NCBI GenBank assembly: GCA_965232165.1
Contig: CBDDOY010000001.1
Location: 1,922,001-1,986,000 of the forward strand
Length of the DNA stretch: 64,000 nucleotides
Origin: UBA2779 sp965232165
GTDB taxonomy: Bacteria; Spirochaetota; Spirochaetia; DSM-2461
Reading direction: 5' to 3'
This document shows, in pieces, positions 8,342 through 16,251 of this stretch. The notes under the pieces are model-generated. The model saw only the letters and a list, made by a program, of their open reading frames with translations, was not told the DNA's origin and made no database searches. The position numbers and the translations under genes were made by a program. Position 1 is the stretch's first letter, and each line of letters begins with the position of its first letter.

Positions 8342-8529
8342 TCAGGCAGCCTGTTCCAATTTAAGTCTTTGTTCATCTATCGCTTTTTCACTAATATACC
8401 GTTTCCCAGAAGCCCAGTCTTCAGAGTATTCTGTCAAATAGCAACAGACTGCTCTGAGATATGATTCAATACTGGGAAATATTCCAACGGCCCGGGACCT
8501 CCGGCGGATTTCTCGATTCAGCCGCTCTA
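8342..8529 (-). pseudogene. C-terminal remnant of an IS256-family (mutator-type) transposase
   Basis: Reading the reverse strand gives about 62 residues starting ERLNREIRRRSRAVGIFPS and ending at a TGA, the characteristic C-terminal end of IS256-family transposases. Everything upstream is missing, and the break coincides with the edge of a family A repeat at 8530. It is a dead fragment. Confidence 0.7.
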
Positions 8530-8692
8530 GGCACCTCTAAAAAACAGCTTTAGGAAATTGACGAAGAAATTTTTTGTCGATACAAGGCGGTAAAAGCTCA
8601 AGCGTAGCTTAAGCTTAGTTGAGTATTTTGACAACGCAGTAGCGGCGGAAAAGAGTCGAGTCAAGAACTAAATGGGTTTTTTAGAGGTGCCC
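8530..8692 (+). repeat. Repeat family A (MITE), copy 1
   Basis: This 163-bp element has terminal inverted repeats GGCACCTCTAAAAAAC / GTTTTTTAGAGGTGCCC (first G of the left end lost). It uses the same internal sequence as the other copies, in the orientation where the CAGCTTTAGGAAATTGACG arm is on the left. No target duplication is visible (flanks CTCTA and ATCAG). The flanks are two different gene fragments, which suggests recombination or deletion at this copy. Confidence 0.9.
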
Positions 8693-8806
8693 ATCAGTTT
8701 CATCCCGGTCAAACCGCCAGTGGTTTTCGATCTTTGATGCCGGAATTTTACCTTTCTGCGTCATGCCCTGGAGCTTTGTCCGGCTCATCCTCAGGTATGC
8801 AGCCAT
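8693..8806 (-). pseudogene. Truncated helix-turn-helix (excisionase/MerR-like) protein remnant
   Basis: The reverse strand from the ATG at 8806 reads MAAYLRMSRTKLQGMTQKGK, then IPASKIENHWRFDRDE, the core of HTH_17 'helix-turn-helix domain' proteins related to excisionases. The usual first ~10 residues are missing upstream, and the frame runs into the repeat at 8692 and stops there. Such proteins often accompany mobile elements. Confidence 0.65.
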
Positions 8807-9090
8807 CTGTCATTTTCAATTATATCATTCAACTCTATTCAGAGTTAATAGACGATTAGAAGGTAATAAATATAATCAGGGAATCAAGTTGTTCTCCTGA
8901 TATCGCCTGAAAATGAACTGATATCGAATGAATTTATTTTGTGGATATTCGGCGGTTTGGAGGGCGAATTGGGGTAAGGCTCCGTGCCCTCCATCATGAA
9001 ATTCATGTCAGGCCCTGAAGTTTGTTCCCCAAGACCTGATATGAACAAAAACATCACCGGAGAAAAAGCCTGCTAATCAAAGACACACAA

Positions 9091-10203
9091 TCATCCCTCC
9101 ATCAGGTTTCTCACTGCCCTGCGAATGGGTTCTTGTAACTCCATGGCAGGCCGTTCCAGGAGCGATTTAAGAGTAAAGGCTTTGGTTTCGATGAGATTCT
9201 TCACCGCATGGTAGCCAAGAAAGTAGGCAATGGCCGGATACTGGGCGAATGGACGTTCCTCCGGGGCGGTGAAACCGCTATACCATAAACGGTGCACCTC
9301 GCTATATGGCTGTCCGGCCATTTCCTCATAGTATTTCGCCGCGACGGTCTTGACAAAGCCTTCATCGTATATGGGACCGGGCTCATCATATTCCTTTTGC
9401 AGAAATATATGGCCATAATCGTCAGTTTCCGCTATCAAACCTGAATAATAGGATGCCGCTCCTTCCATGAATAAACTGAGATCCATTGTAATGTCTGGTG
9501 ATGTGAAATCAACTATTTCCTCGGAAGCACCACCGAAATATTGGTGGACGATATGGGTTAATTCATGCGCCAGGAATGTAACGGCATCCAATTCATCATT
9601 GAAAGCATCGGACATGACTGCAGTACCCACTTCCAGTCGGCCCTGCTTACGGCCATCCGGCAATGTCTTCATAATGCCCATTCCGCCGTTAACAAAAAAT
9701 GGGTTCAGTACCAGGATGATGTTCATTTCCTGTTCCGGGTAGAGATGACTGAAGAATTGGCTGGACTTCTCTAATGCGGGGGCAGTGGAATCCAATATTA
9801 GCTGCTTGGTGAATGCATAGTTTTCGTTTTCAAGGATGGCTTCGGTAATTGCCATTATCCGTTTATTCTTCTCGGGCGAATCATGGTCATAGCTGTCGGT
9901 GTCTTTGATAAGGGGCAGCTGATCGTATAGGGTGAGAATCTCTTCGTCACTTTTGCCTTTGGCCTGGGATGTGAACCATGTTTCCATCGGTTCATAACTG
10001 GCTATACTGTAGGTGATATTGCCGATCCTGTCGTGATATATGATGTAATCATCCATGGACGAGCTAATTCCGTTCGAGGTGTCAACATCCGCCGCCAGCG
10101 CCTTCGTTTCACCGCTTGCCTTGTTGGGGGAGGGGGTCGATGTGCAGCCATAGGTCAAGCTCATCAGAACCATGGCCAGTAATGTATAGTCTTTCATTTT
10201 CAT
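9091..10203 (-). CDS. Putative zinc-dependent protease lipoprotein (gluzincin type)
   Basis: The 370-aa protein starts with a lipoprotein signal peptide (LMSLTYGC, Cys at about residue 20), so it is likely membrane-anchored outside the cytoplasm. FLAHELTHIVHQYFG (residues ~210-224) carries the HExxH zinc motif, and FMEGAASYYSG about 40 residues later could provide the third ligand glutamate. The arrangement resembles DUF2268/DUF5700-type putative proteases. The substrate is unknown. It stands alone, with 345 bp upstream before a divergent gene. Confidence 0.7.
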   Translation of the reverse strand: MKMKDYTLLAMVLMSLTYGCTSTPSPNKASGETKALAADVDTSNGISSSMDDYIIYHDRIGNITYSIASYEPMETWFTSQAKGKSDEEILTLYDQLPLIKDTDSYDHDSPEKNKRIMAITEAILENENYAFTKQLILDSTAPALEKSSQFFSHLYPEQEMNIILVLNPFFVNGGMGIMKTLPDGRKQGRLEVGTAVMSDAFNDELDAVTFLAHELTHIVHQYFGGASEEIVDFTSPDITMDLSLFMEGAASYYSGLIAETDDYGHIFLQKEYDEPGPIYDEGFVKTVAAKYYEEMAGQPYSEVHRLWYSGFTAPEERPFAQYPAIAYFLGYHAVKNLIETKAFTLKSLLERPAMELQEPIRRAVRNLMEG

Positions 10204-10548
10204 TCTGCTTCTCCTGTATTTGCAACTATTCTATTAGATACCTCAAAAAAAAAGTTTTGTAACCCTTGATTCGGGAAAACGTCCTTTTTTTCATTTTTTT
10301 CTAAAAATTTCGACCTTTATTAGCGATCTCAACCCGTTATCAGGCTTTTTTCGGCTTACGGAGCACATTCAGTGCCCACTTATCCCAGGGATTGTCGGGA
10401 CGCAACGGGCGGGCCGCATTTTTACCAAGATACAAAAGACGTTCCGAAGGACAGTCATGTGCATTGAGCAGGAATTCTCGTGGAAGAGGATCAAAAGCTA
10501 TTGTCGGATTGAGGTTGTCTGTATATATTATCGTTGAGGAGCATACCG
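10204..10548. other. Intergenic region between divergent genes, with an uncertain reverse frame
   Basis: The stretch holds A- and T-rich tracts (10244-10310) and presumably the divergent promoters. A reverse frame ending at 10340 is open into the FmdB gene and ends in PLRPDNPWDKWALNVLRKPK, which looks protein-like, but no start codon with a ribosome binding site was found. I do not call it a gene. Confidence 0.3.
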
Positions 10549-10836
10549 ATGCCAACCTATGATTATGAATGCCGCTCCTGCGGTTATCGCTTTGAAGCCT
10601 TTCAGAAAATATCCGATGATGCATTGACTGATTGTCCCGAGTGCGGCATCAATGAGCTGCGCCGCCTTATCGGCGGCGGATTGGGCATAATCTTCAAGGG
10701 ATCGGGTTTCTATGTTACAGATACCCGCAAGTCTGAATCCGCCTCTAAAAGCAAATCCCCCGATGCCTCTACAAAACCAACCGTATCAGAAGGTTCGGGT
10801 AAGCCGGAAAACAAAGCAGGGCAGGCAAGCGCCTGA
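10549..10836 (+). CDS. FmdB-type zinc-ribbon protein
   Basis: The 95-aa protein begins PTYDYECRSCGYRFEAFQ with a second CPEC pair 20 residues on: the two CxxC knuckles of the FmdB/CxxC_CxxC_SSSS family. The region GGGLGIIFKGSGFYVTD is the conserved C-terminal part of the domain, followed by a Ser/Lys/Pro-rich tail. The biochemical role of the family is unclear, and regulatory or translational roles have been proposed. ATG 10549 is preferred over TTG 10534 because GAGGA lies upstream and the family starts with MP(T/I)YDY. It converges on thiI with 8 bp between. Confidence 0.88.
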   Translation: MPTYDYECRSCGYRFEAFQKISDDALTDCPECGINELRRLIGGGLGIIFKGSGFYVTDTRKSESASKSKSPDASTKPTVSEGSGKPENKAGQASA

Positions 10837-10844
10837 CAGGGCCT

Positions 10845-12047
10845 TTAGCCAGCGACTCTTTCTCCATGGGAGTCAAAACGGATGATGTGGGATTTTGAGA
10901 CGGTCTCATCCATCATTTCCTCCAAACCTTCAATTGAATCAAACATTGACTGCTGTGATGAGAGGTTTGGACGGGCAAGCGGCCTGTCCGGGCTGAATAG
11001 AGAGCAGCAGTCCTCGAAGGGTTCCACCGATGTGCTGTACGTGTTGATGGACTTGGCCAGGTGAGTAATCTGCTCCTTGTCCATGCCGATTAGCGGCCTG
11101 AAGATGGGCAAGTGAACAGATGAATTGGTATAGGCGAGGCTCTCCAGAGTCTGGCTGGCAACCTGCCCCAGTGATTCCCCTGTAACCAGGGCCATGTAAC
11201 GTCTTTTCGCAGCACATATCTCGGCAATCCGCATCATGCAGGCCCGTGTGTGCAGGGTGAGAGCCGAGCGTTCCACAGACTGTTTGATTTTCAACTGGCA
11301 TGCGGTGAACGGGACGCTGAGCAGGGAAAGCCCGCCGCACCAGGGCGCCAAAGCCGCAGATAGACGCTCAACTTTCTCATGAGCCTCATCCCCTGTATAG
11401 GGAGGAGTGCTGAAATGTATTGCCGCTAGTTTCAGCCCGCGCTTTGCCATCAGGTAACCTGCAACAGGTGAATCGATGCCGCCTGAAAGAAGCAGCAGGC
11501 CCCTCCCCCCGGTTCCCACCGGCAAACCTCCCGGACCGGGTTGTTGATTCTGGTAGACGTATCCCCATTCACGCAACTCCACCCTGATACAGAAATCGGG
11601 GTTTTTGACATCGACGCGCAGCTCCGGTAACGCCTTGCCCATCATATTGCCCAGTTCTCGCGCATAGGCATAACAGTCAAGCGGAAGGCTTTTATCCACC
11701 CGCCTCACCTCGAATTTGTAGGTCTGCTTCCGCTCCTTAGATAGATTTTGCCGTGCCATATCCAAGGATGCGGCGAATAAGGCATCGAGATTCTTCTTCA
11801 CCCTCACCGCCCTGCTGAATGCGACTATGCCCGGCGTGGTTCTTAGAATTTCCGCCGTAGTTTGTTTGTCGAGGGTTGTATTAAGGTAGTAGCGGCCATG
11901 CCTTATATTGATTTGGGCGAACGCGTTTATCTCAGCGAATCGCCGTTTGATGTTTTCCTTTAGAATGCGCTCGAAATAGCCGCGATTACCCTTTTTCAGC
12001 GATATCTCACCGATTTTAATCAGCCAAAGCTCTTTCATCGGTTCCAA
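10845..12047 (-). CDS. thiI: tRNA 4-thiouridine synthetase ThiI (tRNA sulfurtransferase)
   Basis: The 400-aa protein has an N-terminal ferredoxin-like/THUMP region (residues ~1-170, binding tRNA) and a PP-loop adenylation domain with LLLLSGGIDSPVAGYLMAKRG at about residue 185. It activates U8 of tRNA for sulfur transfer and in many bacteria also supplies sulfur for thiazole. There is no C-terminal rhodanese domain, as in Gram-positive and many other ThiI proteins, so sulfur must come from a cysteine desulfurase directly. The gene could also start at the second Met (residue 4). Confidence 0.93.
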   Translation of the reverse strand: MEPMKELWLIKIGEISLKKGNRGYFERILKENIKRRFAEINAFAQINIRHGRYYLNTTLDKQTTAEILRTTPGIVAFSRAVRVKKNLDALFAASLDMARQNLSKERKQTYKFEVRRVDKSLPLDCYAYARELGNMMGKALPELRVDVKNPDFCIRVELREWGYVYQNQQPGPGGLPVGTGGRGLLLLSGGIDSPVAGYLMAKRGLKLAAIHFSTPPYTGDEAHEKVERLSAALAPWCGGLSLLSVPFTACQLKIKQSVERSALTLHTRACMMRIAEICAAKRRYMALVTGESLGQVASQTLESLAYTNSSVHLPIFRPLIGMDKEQITHLAKSINTYSTSVEPFEDCCSLFSPDRPLARPNLSSQQSMFDSIEGLEEMMDETVSKSHIIRFDSHGERVAG

Positions 12048-12146
12048 GGATAACCCAGAAAACCCCCATCAGCAAGAAATCCGAGGTTTATTCGTTATTT
12101 CAATAATTAATCGGCTAACGCCTCGTCTTATAGAGTGGAGTATGAT

Positions 12147-13172
12147 ATGAAAATGATTTCTTTCTGCACACTGTTACTCCTCACGAGCTGTTTCATCCCC
12201 CATGGACAGGAGGCATGGACCGTGATGACCTGGAACGTTCAAAACCTGTTCGATGCGGTAGACAACGGCGATGAATACCCCGAATTCGATCCGGGTAGCG
12301 GCGACTGGAATTCTCGGTTGTTCAAGAGGCGTTTGGACAGGGTTGCCGAGGTTGTGGTTAAAACCGTACCCGGCGGAGCCGATCTGGTGGTTTTTCAGGA
12401 AATCGAGAATGGCAATGTCCTCGAGCAGCTATTAGAAGGACCCCTTAAAGGAAGGGGATACGACTATGCCCTGAGCATACCTGGATTCGGGATCATTCGC
12501 TGCGGCATCATCAGCCGTCATCCCATTGAAAAGGTAAATGCCGTGGACTGCGGCGAATGGTTTGAACGGTCCCTGCGTCCCGCATTGAGCTTCTCAGTCC
12601 GGATAGGGGAGAAGGAAACGGTCAATGTCATTGCCCTTCACTGGAAGTCTCCCAGAGGGAACAGGGCCGCGACCGAGGAGCCAAGGCGGCGGGAGGCCCG
12701 CATCGTCAGGGATATGGTCAGAAATCGCATTCAGGCCGATCCTGAAGCAGCCATTCTCATCTTGGGAGACCTAAACACGCCTGGCGATGGACTCATTCGT
12801 CCAGCCGCCCTGGGACCCTATGGGCTTCCGGCGGGCGAGGCGGTTCTATGGCGGACCGATGTCGCCGAGTTTCCGCCCTTTGATACGGATGAGATTGTCC
12901 TCTACGATCCTGAACCGGTTTCCGGTCCGCCTGGCACCTATAATTACCGGGGTGATTGGGACAGACCGGACAGGGCGCTTCTCAGCAGCGGTTTAGTCCA
13001 AGGCTCCGGCCTGCTGTTCCTCGGCGCCAGAGTTGGTGAATTGGCGGTGATGCTGGATAATCAGGGTCATCCGTTGAGGTGGCGGACCGACTTGGAAGAG
13101 GGCTACAGCGATCATTTGCCCTTAATCCTCGAGTTCGAATTTGTGGATACATTGGAAGAGAATGCGAGATGA
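12147..13172 (+). CDS. Endonuclease/exonuclease/phosphatase-family lipoprotein
   Basis: The 341-aa protein carries the EEP (DNase I-like) motifs in order: MTWNVQNLFD, VVFQEIEN (metal-binding Glu), ALHWKS, ILGDLNTPGD and YSDHLPLILEF (catalytic Asp-His). The N-terminus LLLLTSCFIP is a lipoprotein signal, so it is probably exported and surface- or membrane-attached. It could degrade nucleic acids or phosphoesters outside the cell. ATG 12147 is chosen over GTG 12135 because GTGGAG lies just upstream and the signal peptide then has a normal length. Confidence 0.85.
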   Translation: MKMISFCTLLLLTSCFIPHGQEAWTVMTWNVQNLFDAVDNGDEYPEFDPGSGDWNSRLFKRRLDRVAEVVVKTVPGGADLVVFQEIENGNVLEQLLEGPLKGRGYDYALSIPGFGIIRCGIISRHPIEKVNAVDCGEWFERSLRPALSFSVRIGEKETVNVIALHWKSPRGNRAATEEPRRREARIVRDMVRNRIQADPEAAILILGDLNTPGDGLIRPAALGPYGLPAGEAVLWRTDVAEFPPFDTDEIVLYDPEPVSGPPGTYNYRGDWDRPDRALLSSGLVQGSGLLFLGARVGELAVMLDNQGHPLRWRTDLEEGYSDHLPLILEFEFVDTLEENAR

Positions 13173-13197
13173 AGATTCTCGTTTCCTGCAGATTTTT

Positions 13198-13974
13198 TCA
13201 GGATCTCTCAGTAGAATCTCCTCTTTCCGCCCGACGTGTCACAAAGAACTCATAGGCGTAGCAGTCGGAGTACTTCTGATACATTTCTGGCTCCTGTGAA
13301 AGCTGATTAAGTATGGCGAGAGCCTCGGCATCGTCCGCATAGCGGATATGGAGTTCCTTTATGCGATGCCGCATCGGCGTGTAGAAATCATCCCACCAGG
13401 CCTCGTCCGGCAGGGGGAAGTGGCCGATGAGCGAAAAACCGCATTTCTCGATAGCCGTCAGGACATCTGAAACCCGGCCCATGGTCGAATAATCTTCCTC
13501 GAAGATCGCTTTGATCTCTGGCGGCGGGTTTTCCTTGAGCCATACGGCATCGGTGAAAGCAAGGTAGCCGCCGGTGCGTAACAGCCTGTGACAGATGTGA
13601 AGGGCCTTCTCGATGCCGATGTTGTAGAGTGCTCCCTCAGACCAGACGAGGTCGAAGCTCTCAGAGGGCTGTGCAGGGGATAACAGATCACCCAGCACTG
13701 GCGTGATCCGTTGGGAGAGACCCTGTTTGATTACCGTCTGGCGCAACTGCCTGATGCTAGGAGCGTGTTTGTCCAGGGCGACGATTGTTCCCGCTGTGAG
13801 TGCGGCGAGATGGATTGTCTGCCCGCCAACGCCGCAGCCGAGGTCAATTACTGCAGGAAACGGCGGCAGGTCACGGCAGAGAGAGAGTGCCTTGGCCGCT
13901 GAGCTGCGGTTACCCGGGCCTTGTCTGGGCAGCGCCTCAAAGACCTCGAAGAATATTTGCTCAACGCGAGACAT
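13198..13974 (-). CDS. Class I SAM-dependent methyltransferase
   Basis: The 258-aa protein has motif I VIDLGCGVGGQTIHLA (residues ~41-56), the acidic end of strand 2 (ALDKHAP), and motif post-I/IV around SFDLVWSEGALYNIG. The substrate cannot be told. It resembles small-molecule methyltransferases of the UbiE type. It converges with the nuclease-fold lipoprotein, and its start is 37 bp from a family A repeat. Confidence 0.85.
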   Translation of the reverse strand: MSRVEQIFFEVFEALPRQGPGNRSSAAKALSLCRDLPPFPAVIDLGCGVGGQTIHLAALTAGTIVALDKHAPSIRQLRQTVIKQGLSQRITPVLGDLLSPAQPSESFDLVWSEGALYNIGIEKALHICHRLLRTGGYLAFTDAVWLKENPPPEIKAIFEEDYSTMGRVSDVLTAIEKCGFSLIGHFPLPDEAWWDDFYTPMRHRIKELHIRYADDAEALAILNQLSQEPEMYQKYSDCYAYEFFVTRRAERGDSTERS

Positions 13975-14010
13975 CGGCTCACCCGTATCCTATCGTACGT
14001 ATCCTGTCAA

Positions 14011-14173
14011 GGGCACCTCTAAAAAACAGCTTTAGGAAATTGACGAAGAAATTTTTGTCGATACAAGGCGGTAAAAGCTCAAGCGTAGCTTAAGCTTAGT
14101 TGAGTATTTTGACAACGCAGCAGCGGCGGAAAAGAGTCGAGTCAAGAACTAAATGGGTTTTTTAGAGGTGCCC
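14011..14173 (+). repeat. Repeat family A (MITE), copy 2
   Basis: This 163-bp copy has intact ends GGGCACCTCTAAAAAAC / GTTTTTTAGAGGTGCCC. It is flanked by a perfect 4-bp direct repeat TCAA on both sides, the expected target duplication of a transposition event. Confidence 0.95.
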
Positions 14174-14178
14174 TCAAT

Positions 14179-14280
14179 TTAATGCAGGGTTATCCGCTCT
14201 GCCTGCTCCAAAGCGTCCAGGAATCCGTTGAATTTCATTCTTCGGGGCAGTTGTTCCCGAATAAAGGCTTCTCTCTGTAG
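14179..14280 (-). pseudogene. Short unrecognised C-terminal gene fragment
   Basis: The reverse frame reads EQLPRRMKFNGFLDALEQAE and ends in TAA, with a stop just upstream and no start. It looks like the end of a former gene. The rest of 14281-14565 shows no convincing frame, so this is decayed DNA between a repeat and the ATP-grasp gene. Confidence 0.3.
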
Positions 14281-14565
14281 CTATAAGGGCAGTAGGCCCT
14301 CTGCCGCATTCCTGGAAACGCATGGGACTTGAGAGGACCTTAAAACCTCATCAAGGCTTCTCCTACAGCATATCCGCATCCTACAGCAGGTCTTGACAAG
14401 CCAGAACCATCAGAGTTGAATGGAGCATAAGCAAAGTATACACAAGAGTCGTGGTTAAATTGATACCCAGCCTTGGATGAAAGCCTCGGCGGATACTCGG
14501 CTGGAGCAATGCAGTCACCTGCATGCCCCGTTTGCGATACAAATTTCTTAGAGGTGAAGGAAACC

Positions 14566-15609
14566 GTGAAAAAATCTGTTGTTTTTTTTGAAGTGGAAGG
14601 TGGAAATGACAAAGGGGCTGATGGGCATAGAAAAGACACGATGCCAATGATTGCCGCCCTTCGTGAAAAAGAGTGGAACGCCGATGCCGTGTTCTACAGC
14701 GAATCCGAGTTTGATGCCCTGCTTAGTCGAATTCCCAAGCAATACGATGCATACATTTCTCGAATCAACCCTGGACACATACCCGGCGGAGAGGAAAGGT
14801 ACTTTGAACTGCTGAATCGGCTTTGCGAAGAAGGGGTTGTCGGCTTACCCACCCCGAAAGCAATGGTTGCCTTTGGTGCGAAAGATGCTCTGGTTAAATT
14901 GCGTGATCTTGACATGGTGCCATCGGACACGTTCGTTTACTATGAAGCTGAAGATTTTCGACAGTCGTTCCCGTCGGCGCTTTCCTCCGGCATCCGTGTA
15001 CTGAAGCAGAATCGCGGTTCCACCGGTTCAGGCATCTGGCGCGTCGAAGTGATTGACGAGCGTCGATTCGTAGGCGGAGAAACGCTTCCTGGCGATATGG
15101 CCGTCCGATGCACCGAAGCACTGGACAATCATGTTGAGGAACATCGTCTCGACGAGTTCATGAGTCAGTGTGACCAATATCTTGTGGGAGATGGCGGCAT
15201 GATTGTTGACATGCCCTACCTGCCGCGGATTATCGAGGGCGAGGTGCGGATTCTGTTCGTCGGCGAAGCCCCTGTGTTTGTGGTTCACAAGAAGCCTGCA
15301 GATGGCGGGTTTTCGGCTACCTTGTTCTCCGGCGCACAGTACACGTATGACGATCCTGCCCAATGGCAGCAGCTGGTGGGCATGTTTTTGAATGAATGGC
15401 CTGATATTCGTCAGCGCCTTGGCGGTCATGACACACCGTTAATCTGGACTGCCGATTTCATGTTGGACACGAATCCCGACGGGACCGACAAATTTGTACT
15501 GGGCGAGATTAATTGCTCATGTGTCGGATTCACGAGTCATCTTGAATCGGGTATTCAGCAGAAAGTCGCAGATGAAATCATTCGTGCCACGTGTGCTAAG
15601 AAGCTCTAA
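14566..15609 (+). CDS. Cj0069-family ATP-grasp-like protein
   Basis: The 347-aa protein begins KKSVVFFEVEGGNDKGADGH and continues KDTMPMIAAL, which I recognise as the Cj0069 family. The middle (VLKQNRGSTGSGIWRVE, ~residue 145) and the C-terminal FVLGEINCSCVGFTSHLESG have the layout of an ATP-grasp ligase, but the substrate is unknown. The GTG start at 14566 is chosen over the longer frame because GAGG-TGAAGGA precedes it by 5 bases and the family starts there. The gene lies alone between two family A repeats in opposite orientation. Confidence 0.8.
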   Translation: MKKSVVFFEVEGGNDKGADGHRKDTMPMIAALREKEWNADAVFYSESEFDALLSRIPKQYDAYISRINPGHIPGGEERYFELLNRLCEEGVVGLPTPKAMVAFGAKDALVKLRDLDMVPSDTFVYYEAEDFRQSFPSALSSGIRVLKQNRGSTGSGIWRVEVIDERRFVGGETLPGDMAVRCTEALDNHVEEHRLDEFMSQCDQYLVGDGGMIVDMPYLPRIIEGEVRILFVGEAPVFVVHKKPADGGFSATLFSGAQYTYDDPAQWQQLVGMFLNEWPDIRQRLGGHDTPLIWTADFMLDTNPDGTDKFVLGEINCSCVGFTSHLESGIQQKVADEIIRATCAKKL

Positions 15610-15615
15610 TATAGA

Positions 15616-15778
15616 GGGCACCTCTAAAAAACCCATTTAGTTCTTGACTCGAACTTTTCCGCCGTTACTGCGTTGTCAAAATGCTCACGTAGCTTAAGCT
15701 ACGCCCTTAGCTTTTGCCGCCTTGTATCGACAAAAAATTTCTTCGTCAATTTCCTAAAACTGTTTTTTAGAGGTGCCC
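15616..15778 (-). repeat. Repeat family A (MITE), copy 3
   Basis: This 163-bp copy is in the reverse orientation relative to copy 2 and ends 6 bp after the ATP-grasp stop codon. The central segment contains the palindrome CGTAGCTTAAGCTACG. Flanks are TAGA and TTAA, only half matching as a target duplication. Confidence 0.93.
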
Positions 15779-16049
15779 TTAAGCATTCCTGTATCCTGGG
15801 AATCTGTCGGACTTGAGATTCGCAGTTTTTGATGGCCTTTTCTGATACAGGACGGCAGAAGTGGAGCGTTGTTTCAGCTTCGCAGCGTGATTGAAGGAGC
15901 ACAGGGCGGAAACTGACCAGGAGAGTTGAGCCTGACAGACTCCTAGTCATCGTATGCACCAGGGCGGCGGCGCATGAAATACAAGGTACCCTAAACTCAA
16001 TGGCAAGACGGCGGACTTCTTCATCGATTAGGGAATGAATCACAGTCAT
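15779..16049 (-). pseudogene. Possible MGS-domain (CarB-like) gene fragment
   Basis: From ATG 16049 the reverse strand reads IDEEVRRLAIEFRVPCIS and CAAALVHTM, resembling the end of the methylglyoxal-synthase-like domain of the carbamoyl-phosphate synthase large chain. It then loses resemblance and runs into the repeat. No other CarB sequence is near. The rest of the gap to 16251 shows nothing further. A weak call. Confidence 0.25.
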
Positions 16050-16251
16050 GCTTCGATTTCATTTTCCCAGCCTGCCGCAGAAGCTTCCAGAGTTTTTCCA
16101 GTTCTCACATTTCCAGATTCCTGCCTTTCCACAGTTTTGACTACATCTCGAAAAAGTTATAGTTTACTCTTATAGATGCCAAACAATGTCGGCATGGACC
16201 GTTTGCACATGGAAGTAAACTAGACATTTGACTGTGGCAGGAGCAGAAATC

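Noticed and set aside
10340..10624. Reverse-strand gene between the protease and FmdB genes
   Set aside because: It is protein-like in part but overlaps FmdB, has no start with ribosome binding site and no recognised family.
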